This document shows positions 33,185 to 42,268 of a stretch of 43,332 bases of DNA, piece after piece (the stretch's first letter is position 1; every line of letters starts with the position of its first letter). The stretch is from Rhodoferax sp. (lineage in GTDB: Bacteria > Pseudomonadota > Gammaproteobacteria > Burkholderiales > Burkholderiaceae_C), in the NCBI RefSeq assembly GCF_023701345.1, contig NZ_JAMPXE010000011.1, positions 1 to 43,332 of the forward strand, given 5' to 3'. The notes below the pieces were generated by a model. It had not been told where the DNA came from. It worked only from the letters and a program-made list of their open reading frames with translations, and made no database searches. The position numbers and the translations under genes are program-made.

Positions 33185-35668
33185 CTATTTGATGCAAACC
33201 GAACGCACCATCTTCAGGTCGGTCAACCCCATCAGGACTTTCTCCATGCCGTCCATCTTCAGGGTACGCATGCCGCCTTCAACGGCTGCAGAGAAGATTT
33301 CAGCGACCCTGGCACGTTCCTGGATCAGCTTCTTGATGCCGTCGTCGGCAATCAGCAATTCATGCAGACCGACCCGGCCCTTGTAACCGGTTTGATGGCA
33401 TTTGTCGCAGCCCACATGACGGTAAAGCTTGAGTTCGCCGCCGTCGCTGAATTCAGTTTTCCAGCGTTCGATGAGCTGTGCCAACTGCGCATCGTAATTG
33501 TCTTTCCATGAAGCAGAACGCCTCAATTCTTCGGCGTATTCCATGGCAAACAGGTGCAACTCCTCAGCATCCGGCACGTAGGATTCTTTGCAGACACACA
33601 ACTTCTTGGCCAGGCGTTGCGCCAGGATGCCCAGCAGGGCATCGGCAAAATTGAACGGGTCCATGCCCATGTCGAGCAAGCGGGTGATGGACTCGGGGGC
33701 CGAGTTGGTGTGCAGCGTGGAAAACACCAGGTGGCCCGTGAGCGAGGCCTCCACCCCCATGGCCACGGTTTCATGGTCGCGCGACTCACCGACCATGATG
33801 ATGTCGGGATCGGCCCGCAAAAAGGCGCGCATCACCAGCGCAAAGTCAATGCCGGCTTTTCTGTTGATCTGGACCTGGCGCAGGCCTTTCTGGGTAATTT
33901 CGACCGGATCTTCGGCGGTCCATATCTTGGTATCCGGCTTGTTGAGATGCTTCAGGATCGAGTGCAGCGTGGTGGTCTTGCCCGAACCGGTGGGGCCGCA
34001 CACATAAAACAAACCATAGGGTTTTTCAACGGTTCTGATCACCCGCGCCATGTTGTGCCCGGTCAAACCCAATTTTTCCAACGGAATCGGTTCACCTGCG
34101 GCCAGAATCCGCATCACCACGTCTTCCACCCCACCAGCCGAGGGGATGGTGGCCACACGCAACTCAATGTCGACCGGACCGTACTTCTTGAATTTGATCT
34201 TGCCGTCCTGGGGTTTGCGGCGCTCCGAGATATCAAGATCACACATGATCTTCAGACGCGTCGCCATGGCCTGGCGAAAATGGGCCGGCACTTCGATGTA
34301 GGGCTGCAATGAACCGTCAATGCGAAAGCGGACCCCCGTTTTCATTTTGCCGGGCATGGGCTCAACGTGGATGTCGGACGCCCCCTGGTGGTAGGCATCC
34401 AGGATGATCTTGTTGACAAATTTGACGAGCTCATTGTCAGCGGCTGCGGACTCCAGCGATTCGTCATTGCTGCCATCGTCCATGGGTGAGCTGTCCATGT
34501 CAGCAAGCATGTCGCTGATGCTGCCACTCTCGGCCTCGATGCCAAAAATTTGGCCCAGGGTCTGCATGAACTCATGGTGCGTGGTGACCCGGTAGGCAAA
34601 TTTGCTGAGACGCGGATAAACCTGCGCCACGATGCGTGAGCTGCGCACGGTCTCAGGATCCAGGCACATGATGACCAGACCGTCGGGCGACTCTTCCAGC
34701 GGAATCCAGCCCTGCTCTGTGATGAATTCGCGCTTGAGTTTGCCGTGCAGGTTCTCCGAGCGAACGCGGCCCTCGCTGAAAGACTCGTAGGGCACCCCAA
34801 AAAACTTGGCCAGCGAGGGACCGATCTGGACCGTGCGCACCTGGTAGTTGTTGAGCAGCAGATACTCGACGGTTTGTCCCTGTTCGCGCGCCTGCTTCAG
34901 GCAGCCCTGCAATTCTTCTGCTGTCATCACGCCGCTGGCGACCAGGTCGTCGTACTTGGTGACCATGCGGCGAACGCTTTCTTCTTGTTTGCGAATGCGT
35001 TGCCGGATGGCGGTGGCCAGGGTTTTGCTGAGCCGGCTGATGCCTTCAACATCCAGTTCACCGAACATCTGGTCATTTTTGTTGTTGATGATCTGCAGCA
35101 CGCCATACAGCGTCTTGCCATCCAGAATCGGGGCCACCAGCATTTGCCGCGTGCGGTAGCCGGTGCGCTTGTCCACCGCTTTCAAGAAGGTCAGGTCAGG
35201 ATGCACCAGCTTCAGGGCCGCGTCATCATAGACGTCCGGCAAATTGACCAGCTTTTGACTGAGGGCGACGTAACCCGCCACACTTTGCGGGCTGATCGGA
35301 AGCTTCAGGTCCTGGTTGCTGTTGAGTCCGGTTTTGACCTTGGAAATAATGGCATTGCGTTCCTCATTGACCACATAAAGCGTCAGCCGATCAGCATTGA
35401 ACAACTCGCAAATATCCGGACTCGACTCCAACATGATTTGCTCAATGTTGTCGGTCTCATGGATACGCGCAGTCACTTGTTGCAACTGCTTGTAAAAAAG
35501 CGCGTCAAGGGTCATGTTGCCAAGATCCAGACTGGGCTGTTCGTAGAGGGTTTGCATTTTTCCTTGTTTCACGGACCTTGTGGATTTGGCTGACTTTACC
35601 GAACTGGTACTTTTAACCGATTTAGCAACTCCTAACTTGTCAAAAATTGACGTCAACCAGCTGAACAT
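33185..35668 (-). CDS. GspE/PilB-type ATPase with N-terminal GAF domain
   Basis: The 827-residue protein has a basic Ser/Lys-rich N-terminal segment (about 15-40), a GAF domain (about 60-220, SSPDICELFNADRLTLYVVNEERNAI), a GspE N-terminal (MshEN-like) domain (about 230-380) and a secretion ATPase core (about 420-800). The core has Walker A GPTGSGKTTT (about 555-564), WTAEDPVEI, DIIMVGESRD, and TGHLVFSTLHTN. The zinc tetracysteine is CVC (about 687-689) plus CDKC (about 753-756), as in GspE/PilB. A GAF domain suggests ligand control. No gspF/pilC-type gene is next to it; neighbours are FHA, PP2C and M48 genes. ATG 35668 is used; GTG 35686 would overlap the FHA gene. Confidence 0.85.
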   Translation of the reverse strand: MFSWLTSIFDKLGVAKSVKSTSSVKSAKSTRSVKQGKMQTLYEQPSLDLGNMTLDALFYKQLQQVTARIHETDNIEQIMLESSPDICELFNADRLTLYVVNEERNAIISKVKTGLNSNQDLKLPISPQSVAGYVALSQKLVNLPDVYDDAALKLVHPDLTFLKAVDKRTGYRTRQMLVAPILDGKTLYGVLQIINNKNDQMFGELDVEGISRLSKTLATAIRQRIRKQEESVRRMVTKYDDLVASGVMTAEELQGCLKQAREQGQTVEYLLLNNYQVRTVQIGPSLAKFFGVPYESFSEGRVRSENLHGKLKREFITEQGWIPLEESPDGLVIMCLDPETVRSSRIVAQVYPRLSKFAYRVTTHHEFMQTLGQIFGIEAESGSISDMLADMDSSPMDDGSNDESLESAAADNELVKFVNKIILDAYHQGASDIHVEPMPGKMKTGVRFRIDGSLQPYIEVPAHFRQAMATRLKIMCDLDISERRKPQDGKIKFKKYGPVDIELRVATIPSAGGVEDVVMRILAAGEPIPLEKLGLTGHNMARVIRTVEKPYGLFYVCGPTGSGKTTTLHSILKHLNKPDTKIWTAEDPVEITQKGLRQVQINRKAGIDFALVMRAFLRADPDIIMVGESRDHETVAMGVEASLTGHLVFSTLHTNSAPESITRLLDMGMDPFNFADALLGILAQRLAKKLCVCKESYVPDAEELHLFAMEYAEELRRSASWKDNYDAQLAQLIERWKTEFSDGGELKLYRHVGCDKCHQTGYKGRVGLHELLIADDGIKKLIQERARVAEIFSAAVEGGMRTLKMDGMEKVLMGLTDLKMVRSVCIK

Positions 35669-35676
35669 CTGACGGA

Positions 35677-36321
35677 TCAGAACCACGCGAATTGCATCAC
35701 AGTCCCGCTCAAAGCAATGAGATCACCCTGGTGCAACATGACAGGCTCCTGACCCACCGCCACGCCATTCAACAAGGGAACCTGTGCGCCCTCAACATGG
35801 TGTACAAAATAATTTGCATCGCGTCGCGTGATGGCGGCTATTGCCACGCCAGGCTTACCAAAGGTTGTCACTGTTTTTGTGAGCGGCAGTTCGCGTCCGG
35901 CGGCCGGGCCAGAGACGACCTTGATCAGACCCTGGAGGCAGACAGGCGGCTCTGCCATATCGCGGAAAGCTTGTGGCCAGGTGGCGTCATACGGGGGGTC
36001 GTCCTGGCTGTTCTGCGCCTCGTCATCATTGTCAGACTCCCATGAAAAAATGATTTTTAATTGGCCAATGGCAATGCTGTCATTTTCCTGCAGCACTTGC
36101 TTTTTAACCGCGCGACCGTTGACATAGGTGCCATTGGTGCTGTCAAGGTCTTCAATTGTTACCTGCTGATCTTGTTGAATCAGGCAGGCATGCCGGCCAC
36201 TGACCGCCAGGTTGTCAAGGACAACATCGTTGTAGGGACGCCTGCCCAGAGTCGTGCGGTTTTTGGTCAGGCTGACTTCCTTGATGAGTTCACCGTCAAG
36301 TCTGATGGTGATTTTTGGCAC
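35677..36321 (-). CDS. FHA-domain protein (one intact, one degenerate FHA)
   Basis: The 214-residue cytoplasmic protein has a first FHA domain (about 5-95) with the phosphothreonine-binding signature: TTLGRRPYNDVVL, SGRHACLI and DSTNGTYVNG. After an acidic linker (about 96-125), a second FHA-like domain (about 130-214) keeps FGKPG and LLNG but lacks the GR and SxRH residues, so it probably does not bind phosphothreonine. It lies 9 bp before the GspE-type ATPase and 55 bp after a PP2C phosphatase, so it likely links phosphorylation state to that ATPase (inference). Confidence 0.88.
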   Translation of the reverse strand: MPKITIRLDGELIKEVSLTKNRTTLGRRPYNDVVLDNLAVSGRHACLIQQDQQVTIEDLDSTNGTYVNGRAVKKQVLQENDSIAIGQLKIIFSWESDNDDEAQNSQDDPPYDATWPQAFRDMAEPPVCLQGLIKVVSGPAAGRELPLTKTVTTFGKPGVAIAAITRRDANYFVHHVEGAQVPLLNGVAVGQEPVMLHQGDLIALSGTVMQFAWF

Positions 36322-36376
36322 GAAAACCTCCTCAAAATGGTTCTAATTATCCACCAAACCAATGCGGCGGCAATCC

Positions 36377-37144
36377 TTAGCTGGTAGTTGCATTATGGGC
36401 TTGAATCAACATCACCGTCACATTGTCCCGTCCGCCTTTGGCATTGGCCAGCTGAATCAACGCAGAGGCACGGGTGGCAATATCTGTGGCTTGACTCATC
36501 AGGTTGGCAATACTGGCATCGTCCACCATGTCACTCAAGCCATCGGAGCACATCAGGTAAAGGTCATCGGCTTCGACCGGATAAATCCTGACTTCGAGAG
36601 GCACCCTGGCTTCCACGCCGAGAGCCCGGGTCAGCAAGTTGCGGCCCGGGGCGTGGACGGCAAGGGCTCGGTTGATCAAGCCGGCATCCACCTGTTCCTG
36701 CAGCATCGAATGGTCTTTGGTCATTTGCGCCAAAGCACCGCCGCGCAAGCGATAACAACGTGAGTCACCCACATGGGTCAAAAACAGCCGGTCACCCTGA
36801 AAAACACCCACCACCACCGTGGTTCCCATGCCTTTGTAGGCGGGGTTGGTGGTAGCCGCTTGCCGGATCGCCTGATTGGCCTGGTCAACACTAACGACCA
36901 GCAAGCGACAGAGGTCGTCCGGATGATTCGACAACTCGCTGTTTGACAACCAGCGCGTCAACGTTGCAACAATCGAGGTGGTAGCCATGATGCTGGCAAC
37001 TTCGCCCGCGTTATGCCCTCCCATGCCATCGGCCAACACTGCCACACCACAACTTTCGTCAAATAGAAAGTTGTCTTCGTTATTTTGACGAATCAGGCCC
37101 TGGTCAGTACTCGCGCAATAGTCGTAGTTCATTTGTGAGGTCAT
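36377..37144 (-). CDS. PP2C-family Ser/Thr phosphatase (Stp1 type)
   Basis: This 255-residue metal-dependent phosphatase has complete motifs: DQGLIRQNNEDNF, VLADGMGGHNAGEVAS, GMGTTVVVG, LTHVGDSRCYRLR, LMCSDGLSDMV and GGRDNVTVMLI. It removes phosphate from Ser/Thr residues. Heading the FHA-ATPase-M48 group, it is expected to oppose an unseen Ser/Thr kinase, which is not in this window. ATG 37144; ATG 37132 is a possible alternative. Confidence 0.93.
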   Translation of the reverse strand: MTSQMNYDYCASTDQGLIRQNNEDNFLFDESCGVAVLADGMGGHNAGEVASIMATTSIVATLTRWLSNSELSNHPDDLCRLLVVSVDQANQAIRQAATTNPAYKGMGTTVVVGVFQGDRLFLTHVGDSRCYRLRGGALAQMTKDHSMLQEQVDAGLINRALAVHAPGRNLLTRALGVEARVPLEVRIYPVEADDLYLMCSDGLSDMVDDASIANLMSQATDIATRASALIQLANAKGGRDNVTVMLIQAHNATTS

Positions 37145-37231
37145 TCAAACAATCTTCCTCTTGCATCAGGGCTACCGCTGCGCTACAAAACCCGTAAAGC
37201 AAACTGTACCGGTCAACCCCAGATACAACAA

Positions 37232-37260
37232 AGCCGGATTTTCCATCAGGAAATCCGGCT
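37232..37260 (-). terminator. Rho-independent terminator of sucCD
   Basis: AGCCGGATTT (37232-37241) pairs perfectly with AAATCCGGCT (37251-37260) over a 9-nt loop. On the minus strand the stem is followed by TTTGTTG. It lies 46 bp after the sucD stop and 88 bp before the PP2C start, so it ends sucCD transcription and isolates the next unit. Confidence 0.85.
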
Positions 37261-37306
37261 CGGGGCTTTGACCCGGTCAAAAGCCTTGCTTTGCAAGTCT
37301 TGCTAC

Positions 37307-38200
37307 TTACAGCATGGCTTTGAGCAGCTTGGCCATCTCGGACGGATTGCGCGTGACCTTGAAGCCACACTCTTCCATCACTGCCAGCTTGGCTTCCGCC
37401 GTGTCGGCTCCGCCGGAAATCAAGGCACCGGCGTGGCCCATGCGCTTGCCGGCAGGGGCGGTCACGCCAGCGATGAAGCCGACGATGGGTTTCTTCATGT
37501 TGAGCTTGCACCAGCGTGCGGCTTCAGCTTCGTCGGGTCCACCGATTTCACCGATCATGATGACGGCGTCAGTGTCAGGATCGTCATTGAAAGCCTGCAT
37601 CACGTCGATGTGCTTCAGCCCGTTGATCGGGTCGCCACCAATGCCGACGGCGCTGGACTGGCCCAGACCGATTTCGGTCAACTGTGCCACAGCTTCGTAG
37701 GTCAACGTGCCGGAGCGGCTGACCACACCAATGCGACCCTTGCGGTGGATGTGACCGGGCATGATGCCGATCTTGATTTCGTCAGGGGTGATCAAACCGG
37801 GGCAGTTGGGGCCGAGCAGCAGGGTCTTTTTGCCGCCAGCAGCTTCCTTGGCCTTCATGCGGTTGCGCACTTCGAGCATGTCGCGCACCGGGATGCCTTC
37901 GGTGATACAAATCGCCAGGTCCAGGTCAGCCTCGACGGCTTCCCAGATGGCGGCGGCGGCGCCGGATGGCGGCACATAGATCACGCTGACGGTAGCGCCC
38001 GTTTCAGAAGCCGCTTCCTTGACCGAGGCGTAGATCGGAATGTTGAAGATCGACTCGCCGGCCTTCTTGGGGTTCACGCCCGCGACAAAGCAATTCTTGC
38101 CATTGGCGTATTCCTGGCACTTTTCAGTGTGGAACTGACCGGTCTTGCCCGTGATGCCCTGGGTGATGACCTTGGTGTCTTTGTTGATGTAGATAGACAT
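37307..38200 (-). CDS. sucD: Succinyl-CoA synthetase, alpha subunit
   Basis: This 297-residue TCA-cycle enzyme subunit has the CoA-binding fold with TQGITGKTGQFHTEKC (about 14-29), VIYVPPSGAAAAIWEA, LLGPNCPGLITP and the phospho-histidine in GHAGALISGG (about 248-257). It makes ATP or GTP from succinyl-CoA with SucC. It follows sucC by 5 bp, as one operon. Confidence 0.97.
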   Translation of the reverse strand: MSIYINKDTKVITQGITGKTGQFHTEKCQEYANGKNCFVAGVNPKKAGESIFNIPIYASVKEAASETGATVSVIYVPPSGAAAAIWEAVEADLDLAICITEGIPVRDMLEVRNRMKAKEAAGGKKTLLLGPNCPGLITPDEIKIGIMPGHIHRKGRIGVVSRSGTLTYEAVAQLTEIGLGQSSAVGIGGDPINGLKHIDVMQAFNDDPDTDAVIMIGEIGGPDEAEAARWCKLNMKKPIVGFIAGVTAPAGKRMGHAGALISGGADTAEAKLAVMEECGFKVTRNPSEMAKLLKAML

Positions 38201-38205
38201 TTTGT

Positions 38206-39369
38206 TTAACCTTTCACCGCTTTAACTGCTGCTTGTGCAGCCTCTGCCATGGTGTCCACGGAAATGATCGGCAGGCCGCTGTCTTTCAGCATCTTCTTGC
38301 CCAGCTCTTCGTTGGTGCCCTTCATGCGCACGACCAGTGGCACGTTCAGGTTGGTGGCCTTGCAGGCGCTGATCACGCCAGTGGCAATGGTGTCGCACTT
38401 CATGATGCCGCCAAAGATATTGACCAGAATGGCCTTGACCTTGGGGTTTTTCAGCATGATCTTGAAGGCTTCGGTGACCTTCTCGGGGGTGGCGCCGCCG
38501 CCCACGTCCAGGAAGTTGGCGGGCTCGGCGCCAAACAGCTTGATGGTGTCCATGGTCGCCATGGCCAGGCCGGCACCGTTGACCAGGCAGCCGATATTGC
38601 CGTCCAGGCTGATGTAGGCCAGGTCAAACTTGCTGGCTTCGACTTCGGCCGGGTCTTCTTCGTCGAGGTCGCGGTAAGCCACGATTTCGGGGTGACGGTA
38701 GAGGGCGTTGGCGTCAAAGTTGAACTTGGCGTCCAGCGCAATCACATTGCCCTTGCCGTCGCGGTTCAGCGGGTTGATTTCGACCAGGGACGCGTCGGTG
38801 TCCATGTAGCACTTGTAGAGCTTCTGGAAGATGTCCACAGCTTGTGCCGTCGAGCCAGCGGGCATGCCAATGGCGTCGGCAATCTTCCTGGCTTGTTCGT
38901 CACCCAGACCCGTGAGCGGGTCGATGAACTCGGTGATGATTTTCTCGGGCGTGGAATGGGCCACTTCCTCGATGTCCATGCCACCTTCGCTGGAGGCAAT
39001 GAAGGCCAGCTTTTGCGTGGCACGATCCGTCACGATGGAGACGTAGTATTCCTTCTGGATATCGGCACCGTCCTCAATGTAGAGGCGGCGTACCTTTTGG
39101 CCTTCCGGGCCGGTCTGGTGGGTCTTGAGCTGCATGCCCAGGATTTCGCCAGCGATGCGCTTGACATCTTCAATGGTCTTGGCCACCTTGACGCCACCAC
39201 CCTTGCCACGGCCCCCGGCATGAATCTGCGCCTTGACAACCCACACCGGGCCGCCGAGTTTTTGAGCGGCTTCCACCGCCTCTTGAACGGTGAACGCTGC
39301 AATGCCGCGAGGCACTGGCACACCAAATTGACGCAAGATTTCCTTGCCTTGGTACTCGTGAATTTTCAT
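38206..39369 (-). CDS. sucC: Succinyl-CoA synthetase, beta subunit
   Basis: The 387-residue ATP-grasp subunit starts with [22 protein letters not shown] and includes [19 protein letters not shown] (nucleotide site), [20 protein letters not shown] (metal site) and [18 protein letters not shown] with DVGGGA. It has full family length. Transcribed leftward with sucD; divergent from argC over 159 bp. Confidence 0.97.
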   Translation of the reverse strand: MKIHEYQGKEILRQFGVPVPRGIAAFTVQEAVEAAQKLGGPVWVVKAQIHAGGRGKGGGVKVAKTIEDVKRIAGEILGMQLKTHQTGPEGQKVRRLYIEDGADIQKEYYVSIVTDRATQKLAFIASSEGGMDIEEVAHSTPEKIITEFIDPLTGLGDEQARKIADAIGMPAGSTAQAVDIFQKLYKCYMDTDASLVEINPLNRDGKGNVIALDAKFNFDANALYRHPEIVAYRDLDEEDPAEVEASKFDLAYISLDGNIGCLVNGAGLAMATMDTIKLFGAEPANFLDVGGGATPEKVTEAFKIMLKNPKVKAILVNIFGGIMKCDTIATGVISACKATNLNVPLVVRMKGTNEELGKKMLKDSGLPIISVDTMAEAAQAAVKAVKG

Positions 39370-39420
39370 GAGCTCTCTCTCAGGAATGAATGGTTGATAG
39401 CCGTCTGACTTGCCAACAAG

Positions 39421-39448
39421 ACAATATCAGGGACACCGTGCGAAGCAA
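39421..39448 (-). promoter_or_regulatory. Candidate sigma-70 promoter of sucCD
   Basis: On the minus strand TTGCTT (39448-39443) and TATTGT (39426-39421) are separated by 16 bp, about 50 bp before the sucC ATG. A GAGAG ribosome site lies just before the ATG. Confidence 0.35.
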
Positions 39449-39528
39449 CTCCGGACTGTATCATGCTGCATTGCGGCAATCTGTTGCCAGACTTACGCGC
39501 GTATTATTTTTCAGGAGTTGACTTCACC

Positions 39529-40464
39529 ATGCAAAAAATCTTCATCGACGGCGAAGCAGGCACCACCGGTTTGCAAATTCGCGAACGCCTGCAAACCCTG
39601 CCTGGCATCGCACTCATCAGCATCGCGCCCGAACACCGCAAGGATGTTGCTGCCAAGCGCGAACTGATGGCGCAGGCCGATCTGGTGGTGCTGTGCCTGC
39701 ACGACGATGCGGCGATTGAATCGGTGGCCATGATTGACGCACTGGCAGCCAGCACGGGTCAGGCTGGCCCCAAGATCATTGACGCCTCGACCGCGCACCG
39801 CACGGCTCCGGGCTGGGTCTATGGGTTTCCTGAGCTGGCCGCAGGGCAACGTGAAGCCATCCAGAGCGCACGCCGCGTGGCCAATCCGGGTTGCTATGCC
39901 ACCGGCGCCATTGCGCTGCTTCGGCCACTGATCGATGCCGGGCTGATCCCGGTCGATTTTCCGTTGTGCCTGCCTTCGGTCAGCGGTTATTCGGGCGGCG
40001 GCCGCCCCATGATCGAGGCCTACGAGCAAGGCACGGCTCCGGCCTTTGAGTTGTATGGCCTGGGTTTGAAGCACAAGCACATCCCGGAAATCATGGCTCT
40101 GACCGGCCTGACGCGCCGCCCTTTGTTTGTGCCCTCGGTGGGCAACTTCAAACAGGGCATGCTGGTTCAGCTGCCGCTGCATCTGGACCTGTTGCCGGGA
40201 CGGCCCGGCGCCGACGACCTGCAACAGGCGCTGGCGCGCCATTACGCCCACAGCGAATGGGTCAAGGTGCTGCCTGCCACCCCGGACAACAAGCTCGATG
40301 CGGTAGCGCTGGCCGGCACCAACCAATTGGAGCTGCGGGTGTTTGCCAACCGTGATGCGGGTGATGGTTTTCAGCATGCGGTACTGGTGGCGCGACTGGA
40401 CAACCTGGGCAAAGGCGCCAGTGGTGCTGCGGTGCAAAATTTGCAGTTGATGCTGGGACTGTAA
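39529..40464 (+). CDS. argC: N-acetyl-gamma-glutamyl-phosphate reductase (short, type 2)
   Basis: This arginine-biosynthesis enzyme reduces N-acetylglutamyl phosphate to the semialdehyde. The 311-residue length and [18 protein letters not shown] start are those of the short type-2 ArgC group. The catalytic cysteine is in [16 protein letters not shown] (about 138), and [17 protein letters not shown] and KHKHIPEI follow. ATG 39529 is preceded by AGGAG. It converges on recX, with 3 bp between stops. No other arg genes are adjacent. Confidence 0.93.
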   Translation: MQKIFIDGEAGTTGLQIRERLQTLPGIALISIAPEHRKDVAAKRELMAQADLVVLCLHDDAAIESVAMIDALAASTGQAGPKIIDASTAHRTAPGWVYGFPELAAGQREAIQSARRVANPGCYATGAIALLRPLIDAGLIPVDFPLCLPSVSGYSGGGRPMIEAYEQGTAPAFELYGLGLKHKHIPEIMALTGLTRRPLFVPSVGNFKQGMLVQLPLHLDLLPGRPGADDLQQALARHYAHSEWVKVLPATPDNKLDAVALAGTNQLELRVFANRDAGDGFQHAVLVARLDNLGKGASGAAVQNLQLMLGL

Positions 40465-40467
40465 AGC

Positions 40468-40917
40468 TCAATCGTTGTCGCCACCCGACACCACCCGGTG
40501 AATAGTGTCGCCGCCAAAACCGCGGCTGGCCAGAAAACGCATTTGCCGGGCCCGCTCGGCAGCATCTTCAGGCGAATGCCCAAACTTCTTCTGCCAAACC
40601 GCCAAGGCACGTGCCAGTTCGGTGCTTCGCAATTCAGCCACCGCATCTGACACCGTTTGCGAATCCAGGCCCTTGGCCTGCAACTCCTGTTTGATCCGTG
40701 ACGCGCCGAGCTTGGCGGCGCGCCGGTTCAGCACCGACTCGACCACCCGCTGCTCACTAATAAAGCCCTTGGCCTGCAAATCATCCAGCGCCAGCGCCAA
40801 ACTGCCCGGTTCCTCTTCAAAACGCTGCAGCTTGCGCTCCAGCTCAGTGCGCGAATGCTCACGGCCGCTGAGCAGGCGCAGGGCGCGGCCTTTGAGCGAG
40901 GGCTGATCAAAAGGCAT
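40468..40917 (-). CDS. recX: Regulatory protein RecX
   Basis: The 149-residue all-helical three-repeat protein binds the RecA filament and limits its activity. GRALRLLSGREHSRTELERKL, LDDLQAKGFISEQRVVESVLNRRAAKLGASRIKQELQAKG, and ERARQMRFLASRGFGGDTIHRVV mark the repeats. It lies downstream of recA, separated by 114 bp that hold a palindromic repeat. Confidence 0.93.
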   Translation of the reverse strand: MPFDQPSLKGRALRLLSGREHSRTELERKLQRFEEEPGSLALALDDLQAKGFISEQRVVESVLNRRAAKLGASRIKQELQAKGLDSQTVSDAVAELRSTELARALAVWQKKFGHSPEDAAERARQMRFLASRGFGGDTIHRVVSGGDND

Positions 40918-40958
40918 GGCTTGTCACTTCGCTGCGTTTCATTTCAGGACCAGGTTCG

Positions 40959-41029
40959 GTCATTGCGAACGCAGTGAAGCAATCCATAACTTCCGAATCC
41001 ATAGACTGCCGCGCTTCGCTCGCAGTGAC
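40959..41029. repeat. 71-bp imperfect palindromic intergenic repeat
   Basis: The arms GTCATTGCGA (40959-40968) and TCGCAGTGAC (41020-41029) pair with one mismatch. Inner segments also pair partly (GTGAAGCAATCC with GACTGCCGCGCTTCGC). The arms resemble the CATTGCGA-AGCAATCC dispersed repeats common in proteobacterial genomes. It begins 2 bp after the recA stop, so it could be transcribed as a 3' hairpin and reduce read-through into recX. Confidence 0.65.
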
Positions 41030-41031
41030 GG

Positions 41032-42114
41032 TCAGGCGGCTTTCTTGGCTGCCGCTTTGGGGGTTGCCTCAGCTGTTTCGGCACCGGCCAGCAGCGGAAT
41101 GCCCAGGGAGGCGCGCACCTTGTTTTCAATCTCTTGCGACAGGCCCGGGTTTTCTTTCAGGAAATCCCGCGCGTTGTCACGACCCTGGCCGACTTTTTCA
41201 CCGTTGTAGGCGTACCAGGCGCCTGACTTGTCGAGGATGTTGGCGGTGACACCCATGTCGATGATCTCGCCCTCACGGCTGATGCCCTGACCGAACAGGA
41301 TGTCGAACTCGGCCGTTTTGAACGGCGGCGCCACCTTGTTCTTGACCACCTTGACCTTGGTTTCGTTGCCGATGGCTTCGTCGCCTTTCTTGATGGTGCC
41401 GGTGCGCCGGATGTCGAGCCGCACCGAGGCGTAAAACTTCAGCGCATTGCCGCCGGTGGTGGTTTCGGGCGAACCGAACATGACGCCGATCTTCATGCGG
41501 ATCTGGTTGATGAAGATCACCATGCAGTTGGTTTTCTTGATGTGGGCTGTGAGTTTGCGCAGCGCCTGGCTCATCAGGCGGGCCTGCAAGCCGGGCAGGC
41601 TGTCGCCCATTTCGCCTTCAAGCTCGGCTTTTGGCGTCAAGGCCGCCACCGAGTCGACCACGATCAGATCCACGGCGCCAGAGCGCACCAGGCTGTCCAC
41701 AATCTCCAGCGCCTGCTCACCGGTGTCAGGTTGGCTGATCAGCAGGTCCTGCAGATTCACACCGAGGTTTTGCGCATACTGGATGTCAAGCGCGTGCTCG
41801 GCATCGACAAAAGCGCACTGACCACCGGTTTTTTGCATTTCGGCAATCACCTGCAGCGTCAAGGTGGTCTTGCCGCTGGATTCCGGCCCGTAAATCTCCA
41901 CCACCCGGCCGCGCGGCAGGCCACCGACGCCGAGGGCAATGTCCAAGCCCAAGGAGCCGGTGGAGACCACCTGGATGTCTTCGATGACCTCGCCCTCGCC
42001 CAAACGCATGATGGTGCCCTTGCCAAATTGCTTTTCAATTTGGGCCAGCGCCACTTGCAGGGCTTTGGCTTTTTCGGGATTGATGGGGGTGGCGGCTCTG
42101 ACGGGTGCATCCAT
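41032..42114 (-). CDS. recA: Recombinase RecA
   Basis: The 360-residue ATPase for strand exchange and LexA cleavage has Walker A GPESSGKT (residues 76-83), [28 protein letters not shown] and [29 protein letters not shown] with the DNA-binding loops. It ends in an alanine/lysine-rich tail. ATG 42114 has AGGAGAG upstream; an open frame to 42183 runs through the promoter and is not coding. Two LexA boxes lie 57-89 bp upstream. Confidence 0.98.
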   Translation of the reverse strand: MDAPVRAATPINPEKAKALQVALAQIEKQFGKGTIMRLGEGEVIEDIQVVSTGSLGLDIALGVGGLPRGRVVEIYGPESSGKTTLTLQVIAEMQKTGGQCAFVDAEHALDIQYAQNLGVNLQDLLISQPDTGEQALEIVDSLVRSGAVDLIVVDSVAALTPKAELEGEMGDSLPGLQARLMSQALRKLTAHIKKTNCMVIFINQIRMKIGVMFGSPETTTGGNALKFYASVRLDIRRTGTIKKGDEAIGNETKVKVVKNKVAPPFKTAEFDILFGQGISREGEIIDMGVTANILDKSGAWYAYNGEKVGQGRDNARDFLKENPGLSQEIENKVRASLGIPLLAGAETAEATPKAAAKKAA

Positions 42115-42170
42115 GGTTTCTCTCCTGGGGTTGAAGTCGATTGCCAACAACTTGGCAATATCTGCATCCT

Positions 42171-42203
42171 CTGTTTTTAACAACAGGCTGGATACTTGAA
42201 CAG
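42171..42203. promoter_or_regulatory. Two adjacent LexA (SOS) boxes controlling recA
   Basis: CTGTTTTTAACAACAG (42171-42186) and CTGGATACTTGAACAG (42188-42203) each fit CTG-N10-CAG, separated by one base. Both lie 57-89 bp upstream of the recA ATG and 66-98 bp before the MarR gene on the other strand. Confidence 0.75.
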
Positions 42204-42228
42204 TAGTTTATTTCGATTGTTGAATTTC

Positions 42229-42259
42229 GTAAACTTATTTTTTAGTCAATTTGGTTTAC
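42229..42259. promoter_or_regulatory. Inverted repeat upstream of the MarR-family gene
   Basis: GTAAAC (42229-42234) and GTTTAC (42254-42259) are inverted arms across 19 AT-rich bases, ending 9 nt before the ATG. This is a possible autoregulatory MarR operator. Confidence 0.3.
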
Positions 42260-42268
42260 TATTTGTGC

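Noticed and set aside
33185-35668. The ATPase as the standard PilB of the pilT/pilU system
   Set aside because: It has the catalytic core, but the GAF domain and FHA/PP2C/M48 neighbours, without pilC or pilD, argue against the usual pilBCD gene; the assignment is left open.
42115-42183. Extended N terminus of RecA from an upstream start
   Set aside because: The extra 23 codons run over the promoter and part of a LexA box; ATG 42114 has a proper ribosome binding site and matches normal RecA length.
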